NCBI GenBank assembly: GCA_018396705.1 | Contig: JAGTQZ010000004.1 | Coordinates: 248,001 to 312,000 of the forward strand | Direction of reading: 5' to 3' | Length of the DNA: 64,000 nucleotides | From: Candidatus Bathyarchaeota archaeon | GTDB lineage: Archaea > Thermoproteota > Bathyarchaeia > Bathyarchaeales > Bathycorpusculaceae | In this document: in pieces, positions 1 through 8,336 of the stretch | How the letters are laid out: the number at the start of each line of letters is the position of its first letter | Numbering within the stretch: the first letter of the stretch is position 1 | Translations under genes and position numbers: made by a program | The notes under the pieces: model-generated | The model's database searches: none | Told to the model about the DNA's origin: nothing | The model's input: only the letters and a program-made list of their open reading frames with translations

Positions 1-1566
1 CTTTCGAAGCGTAAAGCCATCTACATAAACAAACCGCTTGTATACCCACCGGTCTACGTTATAGACGCTAAAGCATGCAAATTCCACGCGTGCGCCAAAT
101 GCGTTGAAGTTTGTCCAACGAAAGCCATAAACCTCGACAAGAAACCCGAACACTTGACGCTTAACGTCGGCAGCATCATTGTGGCCACAGGTTTCCGTGA
201 ATACGATCCAAGCGTCATCAAAGAATATCATTATGGCGAATACCCAGACGTGGTAACCCATCTAGAATTGGCGAGAATGTTAGATGCCTTCGGTCCAACT
301 GGCGGCGTACCCGTTAGGCCTTCAGATGGAAAACCAGCTAAACGCGTAGTGTTCGTGCAGTGCGTTGGCTCAAGAGATCGCCGCTGGAATCCATACTGTT
401 CGAGCATCTGCTGCATGATTTCATTGAAGCATGCCACCATGATTAAAGAGGCTTTTCCAGACACAGATTTAACCATATGCTACATAGACATCCGTGCGAC
501 AGGCCGGGAACACGAATACTATTATGAAAAAGCCAGGGAAATGGGCGTCAAATTTGTCAAGGGGAGGCCTTCTGAAATAATTCATGATCCAGCCACAAAC
601 ACGTTAATTGTTGAGGTAGAAGACGAACTTTTACGAAGGCTTTTGGAACTTGAAGCCGACCTAGTGGTTTTAGCCACGGCCATGGTTCCATCCGAAGATG
701 CGAAAGAGCTGGCTCAAATCTTAGGCATCGAGCTTGACCAAGACGGCTTCTTTAAGGAGTACAATGCCAAGCTTAGGCCCACAGAAACAAAGCGGAGAGG
801 GATCTTCATCTGCGGAGGCTCGGTCTTCCCGAAAGACGTGCCGACGGCTTCACTCCATGCCCACTCGGCGGCTGTGAAGGCTGCTAAGTTTCTTATGAAC
901 GGCAAAATTGTTAAAGATTTGAGGGTGGCAGTTGTTAATCAAGACTATTGTGGAAACTGCCAATTCTGTCCGGTAACATGCCCATACGGCGCCATAACCT
1001 TAGAGCCTAAGGGAGAAGGGCACTTCGCTGCGAAGGTTTCAGAGCTTCTCTGCGAGGGCTGCGGTGTATGTGTTGGCACATGCCCAGTTGGCGCCATAGA
1101 GCTTCGCCACCTCAAGCCAAGCCAAATATCCGCCCAGATAAGAGCGCTGTTAGCCGTTAATGGCACTTCAAAGCCGCTTGTGTTGGCCTTCAGCTGTTCC
1201 GAATGTGGCCATGCAGCTGTGGATTCTTCTGGAATGGCTATGATGAGTTACCCAGCTAACGTTAGGGTGCTGCGGGTTCCATGCACAGGCATAATCCAAG
1301 TCCATCACATACTTGAAGCTTTCAAGGCTGGGGCCCAAGGCGTTATGGTGGTTGGCTGTAAGCCTGATGGATGCCACTATGAGGTTGGAAGCCAAAAGGC
1401 CAAACAAAAAGTGGAAATGGCGAAGATGCTGCTCCAAGCCTATGGTATAGAACCTGAAAGACTTGAAATGTTCAATTTGGTCTTCGTCGAGGGCGACAAA
1501 TTCGCTGAAGCAGCCAAAGCTATGACTGAAAGAGTGGAGAAACTAGGTCCACTGCAGTTTGCCTAG
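1..1566 (+). CDS. hdrA: HdrA-MvhD fusion, C-terminal part (partial at left edge)
   Basis: The frame is open from base 1, so the gene begins outside the window; an ATG at 154 lies inside conserved sequence and is not the start. A [4Fe-4S] motif (C-x4-C-x2-C-x3-CP) is encoded at about 70-120. HdrA landmarks follow (QCVGSRD and the YCSSICCM cysteines), then two ferredoxin clusters (CGNCQFCPVTCP, CEGCGVCVGTCP) near 950-1100. The last ~130 residues are an MvhD/FlpD domain (CTGIIQVHH, VVGCKPDGCHY). HdrA carries the bifurcating FAD of heterodisulfide reductases, and MvhD passes electrons in from a hydrogenase or formate dehydrogenase. The fusion joins both roles in one chain. The N-terminal FAD-binding part is outside the window. 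hdrC and hdrB follow directly. Confidence 0.93.
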   Translation, partial: LSKRKAIYINKPLVYPPVYVIDAKACKFHACAKCVEVCPTKAINLDKKPEHLTLNVGSIIVATGFREYDPSVIKEYHYGEYPDVVTHLELARMLDAFGPTGGVPVRPSDGKPAKRVVFVQCVGSRDRRWNPYCSSICCMISLKHATMIKEAFPDTDLTICYIDIRATGREHEYYYEKAREMGVKFVKGRPSEIIHDPATNTLIVEVEDELLRRLLELEADLVVLATAMVPSEDAKELAQILGIELDQDGFFKEYNAKLRPTETKRRGIFICGGSVFPKDVPTASLHAHSAAVKAAKFLMNGKIVKDLRVAVVNQDYCGNCQFCPVTCPYGAITLEPKGEGHFAAKVSELLCEGCGVCVGTCPVGAIELRHLKPSQISAQIRALLAVNGTSKPLVLAFSCSECGHAAVDSSGMAMMSYPANVRVLRVPCTGIIQVHHILEAFKAGAQGVMVVGCKPDGCHYEVGSQKAKQKVEMAKMLLQAYGIEPERLEMFNLVFVEGDKFAEAAKAMTERVEKLGPLQFA

Positions 1567-1598
1567 GAACGTCGCAAAACCTTAAGGAGAGAAGCAAA

Positions 1599-2105
1599 GT
1601 GGCTGAAGAAAAACTTCTCGACTTTGCAAGGGAAATAACTGGTAGACTCGGGGGAGAGACAATAACCAATTGCTATCAATGTGGCACATGTGCCAGCACT
1701 TGCCCAGTAGCGAGGACAACAGAACGCTATAACCCCCGTCAAATACTTAGACTTGCCCTTCTTGGGCAGAGAGACGAGATCCTTAAAGGCGATGCCATTT
1801 GGCTTTGTGCCTCATGCTATAACTGCCAAGAGCGATGTCCTCAAAAAGTTGAAATTGCAGACGTAATATATGCCTTAAGAAACATAGCCATTCAAGAAGG
1901 CAATACACCAGCAATATACACGGATTTTGCAACAGCCCTAATAAGCGAAGGCCGTCTAGCCCCAATCTCAAAATTCTTGGAAAAGAAGAGAGCAGAATAC
2001 GGATTACCAGCAATAAAACCAACAGGCCTAGAAGCTCTCAAAAAGATTCTGGCGGCAACAGGCTTTGATAAAATCGTATTCAAAAAGGAGGGTGCAACTA
2101 AATGA
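1599..2105 (+). CDS. hdrC: Heterodisulfide reductase subunit C
   Basis: A 168-residue HdrC with two [4Fe-4S] motifs: Cys25, 28, 31, 35 and Cys70, 73, 76, 80, the second of the form CASCYNCQERCP. HdrC relays electrons from HdrA to the catalytic HdrB in the cytoplasmic complex. The start is GTG at 1599, eight bases after a Shine-Dalgarno AAGGAGA (1584-1590). The stop overlaps the hdrB start by four bases (ATGA), so the two are translationally coupled. A paralogue lies at 11800-12366. Length and motifs are normal for the family. Confidence 0.95.
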   Translation: MAEEKLLDFAREITGRLGGETITNCYQCGTCASTCPVARTTERYNPRQILRLALLGQRDEILKGDAIWLCASCYNCQERCPQKVEIADVIYALRNIAIQEGNTPAIYTDFATALISEGRLAPISKFLEKKRAEYGLPAIKPTGLEALKKILAATGFDKIVFKKEGATK

Positions 2106-2977
2106 CAAGTTACGCCCTGTTTTTAGGCTGCACAATACCTGCCCGTCAACCTCACTATGAATTGGCGGCAAGGAAAGCTCTAACAAAACTTGGAATACAA
2201 CTTGTGGATTTAGATGGCATGACGTGCTGTGCGCCACCACCAATTCAATCCATAGACTTGGAAACAAGCCTTGCGGTAGCCGCTTACAACATTTGCCTAG
2301 CAGAAGAAGCGGACCTAAACATTGTCACATTATGCACTGGATGCTTCGAATCCCTAACTATAGCAAACCGCCTCTTGAAAGAAAAGCCGAAACTCCGCGA
2401 AAAAATAAACAAAGTTTTGTCTAATGCCGGGAAAGAGTTCAAAGGCACGAAAGAGGTTAAGCATTACCTACAAGTGCTCATGGGCGACGTAGGCGTAGAC
2501 CGCTTAAAACAAAATGTTGTCAAACCTCTAAAAAACCTTAAGGTGGCTGCGTTCTCTGGGTGTCACTTACTGAGGCCAAGCGAAATATTGCGATTTGACG
2601 ATCCAGAGCGTCCACGCATATTTGACACTCTAATTGAAGCCTTAGGCGCTAAAAGCATACCATATAAGAACAAACTGCGTTGCTGCGGCGGTCTCCTAAG
2701 AGGATATGCGGATGATGTAGCCTTGGCCATAGCGAGAGACAAAATTGTAAATGCCTATAACGCTGGAGCCGACTGCATATCAACTCTATGTCCATTCTGC
2801 TTCTTAACTCTAGACCTTGGACAAACACTAATAAAAGCTACATACAAGGAAGAATACAATCTGCCAATAATTCATTACGCTGAACTTTTAAGCCTAAGCT
2901 TAGGAGTGGAACCAAAAGAGCTGGCCCTAGATTTTCATAAAGTGAAAATTGACAAAGTTTTAGAGAAAATACGCTAA
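2102..2977 (+). CDS. hdrB: Heterodisulfide reductase subunit B
   Basis: A 291-residue HdrB with two complete CCG domains. Site 1 uses Cys10, Cys42-43 and the pair Cys78/81 (CTGC). Site 2 uses Cys154 (SGCH), Cys194-195 (CCGG) and Cys230/233 (CPFC). In known HdrB these ligate two non-cubane [4Fe-4S] clusters that cleave the CoM-S-S-CoB disulfide. All ligands are intact, so the protein should be catalytically competent. The natural disulfide in this organism is unknown, because no methyl-CoM reductase gene is in view. It is the last gene of the first Hdr set; a T-rich tract follows. Confidence 0.95.
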   Translation: MTSYALFLGCTIPARQPHYELAARKALTKLGIQLVDLDGMTCCAPPPIQSIDLETSLAVAAYNICLAEEADLNIVTLCTGCFESLTIANRLLKEKPKLREKINKVLSNAGKEFKGTKEVKHYLQVLMGDVGVDRLKQNVVKPLKNLKVAAFSGCHLLRPSEILRFDDPERPRIFDTLIEALGAKSIPYKNKLRCCGGLLRGYADDVALAIARDKIVNAYNAGADCISTLCPFCFLTLDLGQTLIKATYKEEYNLPIIHYAELLSLSLGVEPKELALDFHKVKIDKVLEKIR

Positions 2978-2995
2978 AAATTTACACATCATGAT

Positions 2996-3008
2996 CTTTT
3001 TCTTTTTC
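2996..3008 (+). terminator. T-rich tract after the first hdr cluster
   Basis: Two T runs (CTTTTTCTTTTTC type) lie 20-30 bases after the hdrB stop and before the promoter region of the next gene. Archaeal transcription ends at such oligo-T tracts without needing a hairpin. The assignment rests on position and composition only. Confidence 0.4.
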
Positions 3009-3103
3009 ATATTTGAGTTGGCAGAGGTTATTAACTTAGTTTTCTCATTTTCTGCAAGAAAGTGTTAAAAGCCGATATGCACATTAGCTTTTGAGGATGA
3101 ACT

Positions 3104-3301
3104 ATGAAGATTACCGCTCTCAAAGAACATAAGTGCTTCTGTTGTGGTGGAACCATTGTGAAGGGAGATGAATGTTTTGTATTCATCGTCAACCCTGAAA
3201 ATCCAAATAAAAGTGAATTTGACGTCATTTATACTTGTATAAAGTGTGCCGAAGAAGAGGCTTGCCGAAGGAGGATTAGACAGAAAGGCGTATCAGTTTA
3301 G
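3104..3301 (+). CDS. Small zinc-binding-type protein (65 aa)
   Basis: A 65-residue protein with a CFCCGG motif at residues 11-16 and a CIKC pair near residue 46, spaced like a small zinc ribbon. The middle is a beta-rich stretch (ECFVFIVNP) and the C-terminus is basic. I do not recognise a named family. The ATG at 3104 follows GAGGATGAACT, which offers a weak Shine-Dalgarno. Its stop overlaps the stop of the convergent Hsp20-like gene by four bases. A zinc or nucleic-acid-binding role is inferred only from the cysteine pairs. Confidence 0.7.
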   Translation: MKITALKEHKCFCCGGTIVKGDECFVFIVNPENPNKSEFDVIYTCIKCAEEEACRRRIRQKGVSV

Positions 3302-3765
3302 TTTCTGTAGTTAATTGTTGTTTTTATCTTTGGGATTTCAACCTCTAAAGCTTCATTGTTGTTGCATCGCATAATCATGTTTTCAACTTGTAATTCTTCA
3401 ACGGGGAGATCAACCTTCCAGCACATGTTCTCCACACATATTTGCAAGCCCTCGTCAGCTTTGTTAACAGTTATTCTATGGCTCTTGCAGCGGCATTGCA
3501 TTAAAACCTTAATGTAATTTTCATCTTCAAAAACATCTATCAATGGTTCTTCAATGTGGGGAAGCGGGATGAAATGCTTAACTGATGGGCCACTTTCAAA
3601 TTTTTCCTCAAACACATATTTTCTCTTCAAAAGCTTTTCAATAGGTTCCAGTGGGTTTTCTTTGCCAAGGTCTTCCTCCTCTTTGAGGCTTTTCACTAGT
3701 TTTTTAGCTAAAACTTTGCAGAAGATGTCTATATTTCTTAAAGCCTCATCAAAATCATCGCTCAT
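3298..3765 (-). CDS. Hsp20/alpha-crystallin-like protein
   Basis: A 155-residue protein. The N-terminal ~70 residues are charged and helical. The C-terminal half reads as an alpha-crystallin-type beta sandwich: a PLIDVFEDENYIKVLMQ strand pair, then a segment ending in EVEIPKI, like the final strand of archaeal Hsp20 and GvpH proteins. It contains several cysteines (CRCKSH, CVENMC), unusual for Hsp20. A chaperone role is inferred. It lies 175 bases downstream of the AbrB-PhoU gene on the same strand and is convergent with the small zinc protein. Confidence 0.65.
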   Translation of the reverse strand: MSDDFDEALRNIDIFCKVLAKKLVKSLKEEEDLGKENPLEPIEKLLKRKYVFEEKFESGPSVKHFIPLPHIEEPLIDVFEDENYIKVLMQCRCKSHRITVNKADEGLQICVENMCWKVDLPVEELQVENMIMRCNNNEALEVEIPKIKTTINYRN

Positions 3766-3940
3766 GGAGCTTCCCTAAATAAAGTATTTACCTAATCCTA
3801 TTTAACTTTGTTTGTTTTAAGTTTAACTGAAGACTAGTTTAGCTTTAGAGAAACTTTTGAGGCAGAGGTCAAGTGCTTGTTGCTTTCTATTCTTGCGCCT
3901 GCGATGGAATAGTCGTTGACTTAGGTAACCATTGGAAAGC

Positions 3941-5014
3941 TTACTTCTTTCCTATGGTTAAGGGCAAAGTTCTAAAATGTTTCACTGCCCGAACAACGTT
4001 GCCAATGAACTTGTTAGGATCCTCTAAGGCTCTGTTTACGGCTATTTCAGCAATTGTTGCGCCTTTATCAGCGATTTTGCTCAAACATGAAATAATCGAC
4101 CTTATATAGGGAATCTCCGGGGCCTCCCGCATAAGCCTGTTTGAGTCGACTTCAAGTACTTTAAGCATTTCTAAAAGTTGATTTGCTACTTTCAAGTCGC
4201 GCGTGAAAACGCATTCAACTGACTTTTGAAAGATTGTTTGAGCCATGTCACTTATATGAAATATTTGGTCAACAATGTTTTCTTGTAGCATGTTTCTGTA
4301 AATCTCCATTTCTAGGACTTCCTTCGCTAAATCTTCGGAGTAATCTGCCACCAACTCTAGGTACTGCAATATAAGCCTTGCTGCCGGTATGAAAATGACA
4401 TCTGACATGCCGACTTCTTCGGCTATAACCGGCTTGGCTTGAGCCAAAAGGAGCAGTCGCACCGCTAAATAGTATATTTTATCTGCTTCATCTTCTCTGG
4501 CTATGGCTTCTTCTACAAGACTATATTTCTTTTCTTTGAAGCCCTGCATGGCTTCAGAAAGTATCGTTGATGCTATTAGGGCGAGTCGTCGGATGAGCAT
4601 GTCAAGTTTGAATTTCGTGGTGTCTATGGAACATTGGAGTAGGATGCTTTTTGGAGTTTCCTCTAGGATACCGAGACCTATGAGCTTTTGAACTATCCTT
4701 CGCACTTCGTCCACATGGTTCTTTTCTATACGGTTTGCGGAGATCACGCGAATAACATCACGTCCAAGAATGTAGCTTCCAACAATTATCCTCTCGAGCA
4801 TGCCGGGTTCGTCGCATGCATCAGCATTAACCACATACTCGTCGGCTTCTTCCCGTTGAGCCACATGTCTCGGCATTATTTTTAGTGAACCGTCCCTCTC
4901 AGGAAGTATGAATAGTATGTCTTTTGGTTTTATACCCTGTTCCTTAACCCAGTCGTTTGGTAGGGAAACGGTCATTGTTGAATGCCCCACTCTTTGAACT
5001 TTTCTAATTTCCAA
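3941..5014 (-). CDS. AbrB-PhoU fusion regulator
   Basis: A 357-residue protein. Residues 1-45 form a SpoVT/AbrB swapped-hairpin DNA-binding domain (RKVQRVGHSTMTVSLPNDWV). The rest is two PhoU-like helical repeats (about 120-350) with the acidic, helix-rich pattern of PhoU metal-binding bundles. Such fusions are common in archaea and are usually called phosphate-uptake regulators, though no pst genes are nearby. The gene is divergent from the RHH-GcvH-like gene across 126 bases. A second member of the same architecture is at 52241-53332. Domains are clear; the regulon is unknown. Confidence 0.88.
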   Translation of the reverse strand: MEIRKVQRVGHSTMTVSLPNDWVKEQGIKPKDILFILPERDGSLKIMPRHVAQREEADEYVVNADACDEPGMLERIIVGSYILGRDVIRVISANRIEKNHVDEVRRIVQKLIGLGILEETPKSILLQCSIDTTKFKLDMLIRRLALIASTILSEAMQGFKEKKYSLVEEAIAREDEADKIYYLAVRLLLLAQAKPVIAEEVGMSDVIFIPAARLILQYLELVADYSEDLAKEVLEMEIYRNMLQENIVDQIFHISDMAQTIFQKSVECVFTRDLKVANQLLEMLKVLEVDSNRLMREAPEIPYIRSIISCLSKIADKGATIAEIAVNRALEDPNKFIGNVVRAVKHFRTLPLTIGKK

Positions 5015-5140
5015 GTTATTCCCTCTATTTACGGTATTTATTTTTGCGAATTTATTTATTCTATATTTTCTATTTACGCTAGATATATATTTTTCGCTTT
5101 ATTCTATATATCACGCAGATGTGAAGGAGGTTGATAATAA
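5015..5140. promoter_or_regulatory. Divergent promoter region with two direct repeats
   Basis: This very AT-rich spacer separates the AbrB-PhoU gene (leftward) from the RHH-GcvH-like gene (rightward). TTTATTCTATAT occurs exactly at 5055-5066 and 5098-5109, and TCTATTTACG exactly at 5024-5033 and 5069-5078, so two different words repeat with almost the same period (43 and 45 bases). The right copy of the first word overlaps a TATA-like element for the rightward gene. A strong Shine-Dalgarno AAGGAGG at 5124-5130 sets the ATG at 5141. The repeats are candidate operators for either flanking DNA-binding protein. Confidence 0.6.
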
Positions 5141-5731
5141 ATGTCTGAATGGAAAACCGTAAGCATAAGACAAGAACTAATAAAGGAAATCGAGAGAATC
5201 CTTAGAACAGGACGCTACCGAAGCGTTTCAGAGTTCGTCTCAGAAGCCATAAGACTCCGCTTAGAGGAGCTCATGCGGGCTGAAGGAATTCCAGCCGCCA
5301 AACGTGAAGAGCTCCTGGCAATACCGGAACAACTATTATACACGCCAAAACATACATGGGCACAAATAACACCTGAAGGAAACATCCGTGTGGGTGTTTC
5401 AGACTACGCTCAGAGACACCTTAAAGGCATAGCAAATATTATGACTGAACCTGTGGGGAAAGAAATTGCCAAAATGGAACCCTTCGGTGTGGCTGAAACC
5501 TGGATGTTTATGTTTGACTTATATGCGCCAGTAAGTGGCAAGATTGTTAAGGTTAATGAAAAATTGAAGGATAAGCCATACTTAGTTAACGAGGATCCAT
5601 ACGGTGAAGGCTGGATCATTGAAATTAAACCCAAAAACTCGCTTACGCTTGAAGAAGAACTCAAGAGTCTTCTAAGCTCTAGAGAATACAACAAGTGGGT
5701 TAGCAAACTTGAGGGAAGATTACGTGAATAA
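5141..5731 (+). CDS. Ribbon-helix-helix / GcvH-like fusion lacking the lipoyl lysine
   Basis: A 196-residue protein. Residues 5-48 are a CopG-type ribbon-helix-helix (WKTVSIRQELIKEIERIL, then YRSVSEFVSEAIRLRLEEL). Residues ~65-175 are a full glycine-cleavage-H/lipoyl domain: HTWA, VRVGVSDYAQ-like (IRVGVSDYAQ), DLYAPVSG, LVNEDPYGEGW. In GcvH the lipoylated lysine lies in ESVKAVSD; here the aligned stretch is ETWMFMFD, with Met122 (codon 5504-5506) replacing the lysine. The protein therefore cannot be lipoylated there and is unlikely to be a glycine-cleavage carrier. A DNA-binding sensor using a retired carrier domain is my inference. The start is fixed by AAGGAGG ten bases upstream. Confidence 0.88.
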   Translation: MSEWKTVSIRQELIKEIERILRTGRYRSVSEFVSEAIRLRLEELMRAEGIPAAKREELLAIPEQLLYTPKHTWAQITPEGNIRVGVSDYAQRHLKGIANIMTEPVGKEIAKMEPFGVAETWMFMFDLYAPVSGKIVKVNEKLKDKPYLVNEDPYGEGWIIEIKPKNSLTLEEELKSLLSSREYNKWVSKLEGRLRE

Positions 5732-5859
5732 AATCCCTCCAATTCCCCCTCTTTTTCTGTGTCAAAATTTTAAGCTACATTTATGCCAGGCTTGATTTGA
5801 ATGCCTTAATATATTGGAATCAAACTTTAAATTAGCTTCTAAGAAGGCTGATAGCCTTG

Positions 5860-7578
5860 ATGGAGAAATCTTCACAACAAGAAATTAGAAAATTACCACC
5901 TTGCAGAGCAGCATGTCCAGCGCATGTCAATGTTCAAGCCTATGTAGCCCTTATTCAAAGAGGCAAATTCAAAGAGGCCGTTGAAGTCATAAGGCGTGAC
6001 ATGCCCTTTCCAGCAATCTGCGGAAGGGTTTGCTTCAGCCCATGTGAAGATGCTTGTGCACGAGTTAACCTTGACCAAGCAGTAGCCATACGCGCCTTGA
6101 AAAGACTTGTAGCTGACATAGAACGCGAACAAGGAAGGGTGATCGCCGAACCAGTTCCCAAAAAATACAGTGAAAAGGTCGCCATAGTCGGCGCTGGTCC
6201 AGCGGGTTTAGCCGCAGCCTATGAACTCGCAAAGTTGGGCTATTATGTCACTGTTTTTGAGAGGATGTCTGAGCCTGGTGGCATGATGCGTCACTGCATA
6301 CCAGACTTTCGCCTCGAAAAATTTGTTGTGGCAAACGAAATTGCTTACATAAAAGATATAGGTGTCGAAATCAAAACTGGAGTGGAATTCGGCAAAGACA
6401 TAACCATTGAAAGTCTGAAAAGGAACGGGTATAAGGCTATTTTTTTAGCTATTGGGACACAGCTTGGGATGAAGTTAAACGTGCCCGGCGAAGACTTAGA
6501 AGGTGTAATAAATGCCGTGGACTTTTTGAGGGCCATTGCCCTCGGAAAGGAAATAGTCGTAGGCGAAAGGGTGGCAGTCATAGGCGGAGGCAACACGGCC
6601 ATCGACGCTGCAAGAACGGCCAAAAAGCTAGGCGCAAAAGAGGTTATGATTCTTTATAGGCGATCTCGCGAGGAGATGCCGGCGCTTCCTCATGAAGTGG
6701 AGTTGGCTGAAAAAGATGGAATAAAATTCTACTTCTTAGTAGCGCCTAAACAGATTATAGGCGAGAATGGAAAGGTTAAGGCTGTTGAATGTTTGAGGAT
6801 GCGCTTGGGCGAGCCTGACGAAAGTGGAAGGAGACGTCCTATTCCCATAGCCTTCTCGGAACACCGATATGAGGTAGACATGGTCGTCCCAGCACTGGGT
6901 CAAATAGTTGAAACATCAGTTTTGCCGCCTGAGCTTTTAAGCAAAGATAAACGTGGTCCACCGTTGCAAGTTGACCCGTTAACATTGGAAACAAATATTC
7001 CTGGAGTTTTTGCTGGCGGGGACGTTGCTACAGGCCCAGCAAGCATCATTGAGGCTGTGGGCGCTGGGAAACGCGCAGCCGTTTCCATACATCGTTATCT
7101 ACGGGGTGAAGACTTGCGAAAAAATAGGGATGAAAAGAAAATCGAGGAGACAACATGGGTTAAAGATTGGCGTCTGCTCGATAAGAAGGAACGCAGATAC
7201 TACGCCCCAATAGAGAAGCCTCACCTAAGCTTTGAAGAGGCAAAATTGTATCTTGAAAAATTAAAGCGCCAAGCAAGATTTGAGGCGTATCGTTGTCTAG
7301 GATGCGGGCCGTGTGCCGAGTGTCTTGCGGGCATGGAGCTTTGTGAGGGTGACAAGGCTGTTGTCGACGAGGGCAAGTGTGTAGGCTGTAACGTTTGTGC
7401 CGTTGTTTGTCCAGTAGGAGCTGTCAAAAAGAACGTGAAAGGCGTAGCCCAAGTAAATGAGGAGCTTTGCAAGGGCTGCGGGCTATGCGCGGCGCGCTGC
7501 CCAGAAAGAGCTATATCCATGCAGAAGCTTTCCAACGAGCAGATTCTAAGCATGGTTTTAACAGCCTTGGAGAGGTGA
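5860..7578 (+). CDS. GltD-like FAD/NAD(P) oxidoreductase with C-terminal 2x[4Fe-4S]
   Basis: About 572 residues. The N-terminal module has GltD-type Fe-S cysteines (Cys15, 19, 54, 58, 62, 66). An FAD motif VAIVGAGPAG is near 109, an NAD(P) motif VAVIGGGNTA near 243, and the second FAD motif GVFAGGDVATGP near 390. The C-terminus adds a bacterial-type ferredoxin (CVGCNVCAVVCP, CKGCGLCAARCP). The family oxidises NAD(P)H and feeds Fe-S clusters. As first gene of the Hdr-Mvh operon it probably links NAD(P)H or ferredoxin to Hdr rather than making glutamate. ATG 5860 is preferred; a TTG at 5857 is also possible. The MvhD-HTH gene starts six bases after its stop. Confidence 0.88.
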   Translation: MEKSSQQEIRKLPPCRAACPAHVNVQAYVALIQRGKFKEAVEVIRRDMPFPAICGRVCFSPCEDACARVNLDQAVAIRALKRLVADIEREQGRVIAEPVPKKYSEKVAIVGAGPAGLAAAYELAKLGYYVTVFERMSEPGGMMRHCIPDFRLEKFVVANEIAYIKDIGVEIKTGVEFGKDITIESLKRNGYKAIFLAIGTQLGMKLNVPGEDLEGVINAVDFLRAIALGKEIVVGERVAVIGGGNTAIDAARTAKKLGAKEVMILYRRSREEMPALPHEVELAEKDGIKFYFLVAPKQIIGENGKVKAVECLRMRLGEPDESGRRRPIPIAFSEHRYEVDMVVPALGQIVETSVLPPELLSKDKRGPPLQVDPLTLETNIPGVFAGGDVATGPASIIEAVGAGKRAAVSIHRYLRGEDLRKNRDEKKIEETTWVKDWRLLDKKERRYYAPIEKPHLSFEEAKLYLEKLKRQARFEAYRCLGCGPCAECLAGMELCEGDKAVVDEGKCVGCNVCAVVCPVGAVKKNVKGVAQVNEELCKGCGLCAARCPERAISMQKLSNEQILSMVLTALER

Positions 7579-7584
7579 TGATGA

Positions 7585-8334
7585 ATGAACCCTAACTCCA
7601 ATCCACCTAAAATTGTTTGTTTCATGTGCAACTGGGCTTTCTGTGAGGAGGAAATGCGAATACCCTACAACGTTAACATCATAAGAGTCATGTGTGTCGG
7701 AAGAATAGATCCAGCGCTTGTTCTGGAGACTTTTGCTAATGGAGCTGAAGGCGTAATGCTTGTGGGATGTAAGCCTCCCGACTGCCACTTTGTTGATGGA
7801 AACCTTCATGCGAAGCTAGCGGTTAAACTATTGAGTAAGCTTTTGTCTCTGGCTGGGCTGGAACCTGAAAGGTTGAAGCTTCTTCTTGTCTCACCATTGG
7901 AGGATAAAGACTTCAGCTATTATGCTAAAGAATTCTCTGAAGAAGTTTGGAAGCTTGGGAGCTCACCACTGAACAAGGAGGAAATTGCAGCCAATCTTAC
8001 GGCGGCGAAAGAGGCTGCTTCAGCCTTTAGACTGCGCGTTTTACTAGGAAGGGAGGAGGAGCTCACGGATTTTGCCAACGCTTATGGCGAGAAAATATTG
8101 AAGGGAGAGTTTGACGCTTTAATGGACGACGTTATCAAGGCGGAGTTCATCCGCTACAAAATTCACTACTTGACGAGAATTAAACCCCGCTCTGTTAAGG
8201 AGCTTGCCCAAATCCTCGGATTAAAGCCATCCACTGTTTTGAGGCATATAACAAACATGAGGCGTAAGGGCATGATCGCCCTTGACAGGGTTGAAGGTTA
8301 CACACCCTTATACAAGGCTTTGGAGGTGCGTTGA
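7585..8334 (+). CDS. MvhD domain fused to a winged helix-turn-helix
   Basis: A 249-residue protein. Residues 1-130 are an MvhD/FlpD domain with Cys12, 15, 20, Cys37 (RVMCVGRIDP) and Cys62/67 (VGCKPPDCH); these are the positions that hold the [2Fe-2S] cluster in MvhD. A helical linker follows, then an ArsR/MarR-like winged helix at ~190-249 (SVKELAQILGLKPSTVLRHI, a recognition helix, then a basic wing). GAGGTGA at 7572-7578 supports ATG 7585. The gene lies inside the Hdr-Mvh operon, directly before hdrA, and a normal MvhD is encoded at 11366. A redox-responsive autoregulator is an inference. Confidence 0.85.
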   Translation: MNPNSNPPKIVCFMCNWAFCEEEMRIPYNVNIIRVMCVGRIDPALVLETFANGAEGVMLVGCKPPDCHFVDGNLHAKLAVKLLSKLLSLAGLEPERLKLLLVSPLEDKDFSYYAKEFSEEVWKLGSSPLNKEEIAANLTAAKEAASAFRLRVLLGREEELTDFANAYGEKILKGEFDALMDDVIKAEFIRYKIHYLTRIKPRSVKELAQILGLKPSTVLRHITNMRRKGMIALDRVEGYTPLYKALEVR

Positions 8335-8336
8335 AA

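Noticed and set aside
154-1566. ATG at 154 as the start of the first gene
   Set aside because: The frame is open to base 1 and encodes a [4Fe-4S] motif upstream of this ATG, so the gene is truncated by the window edge.
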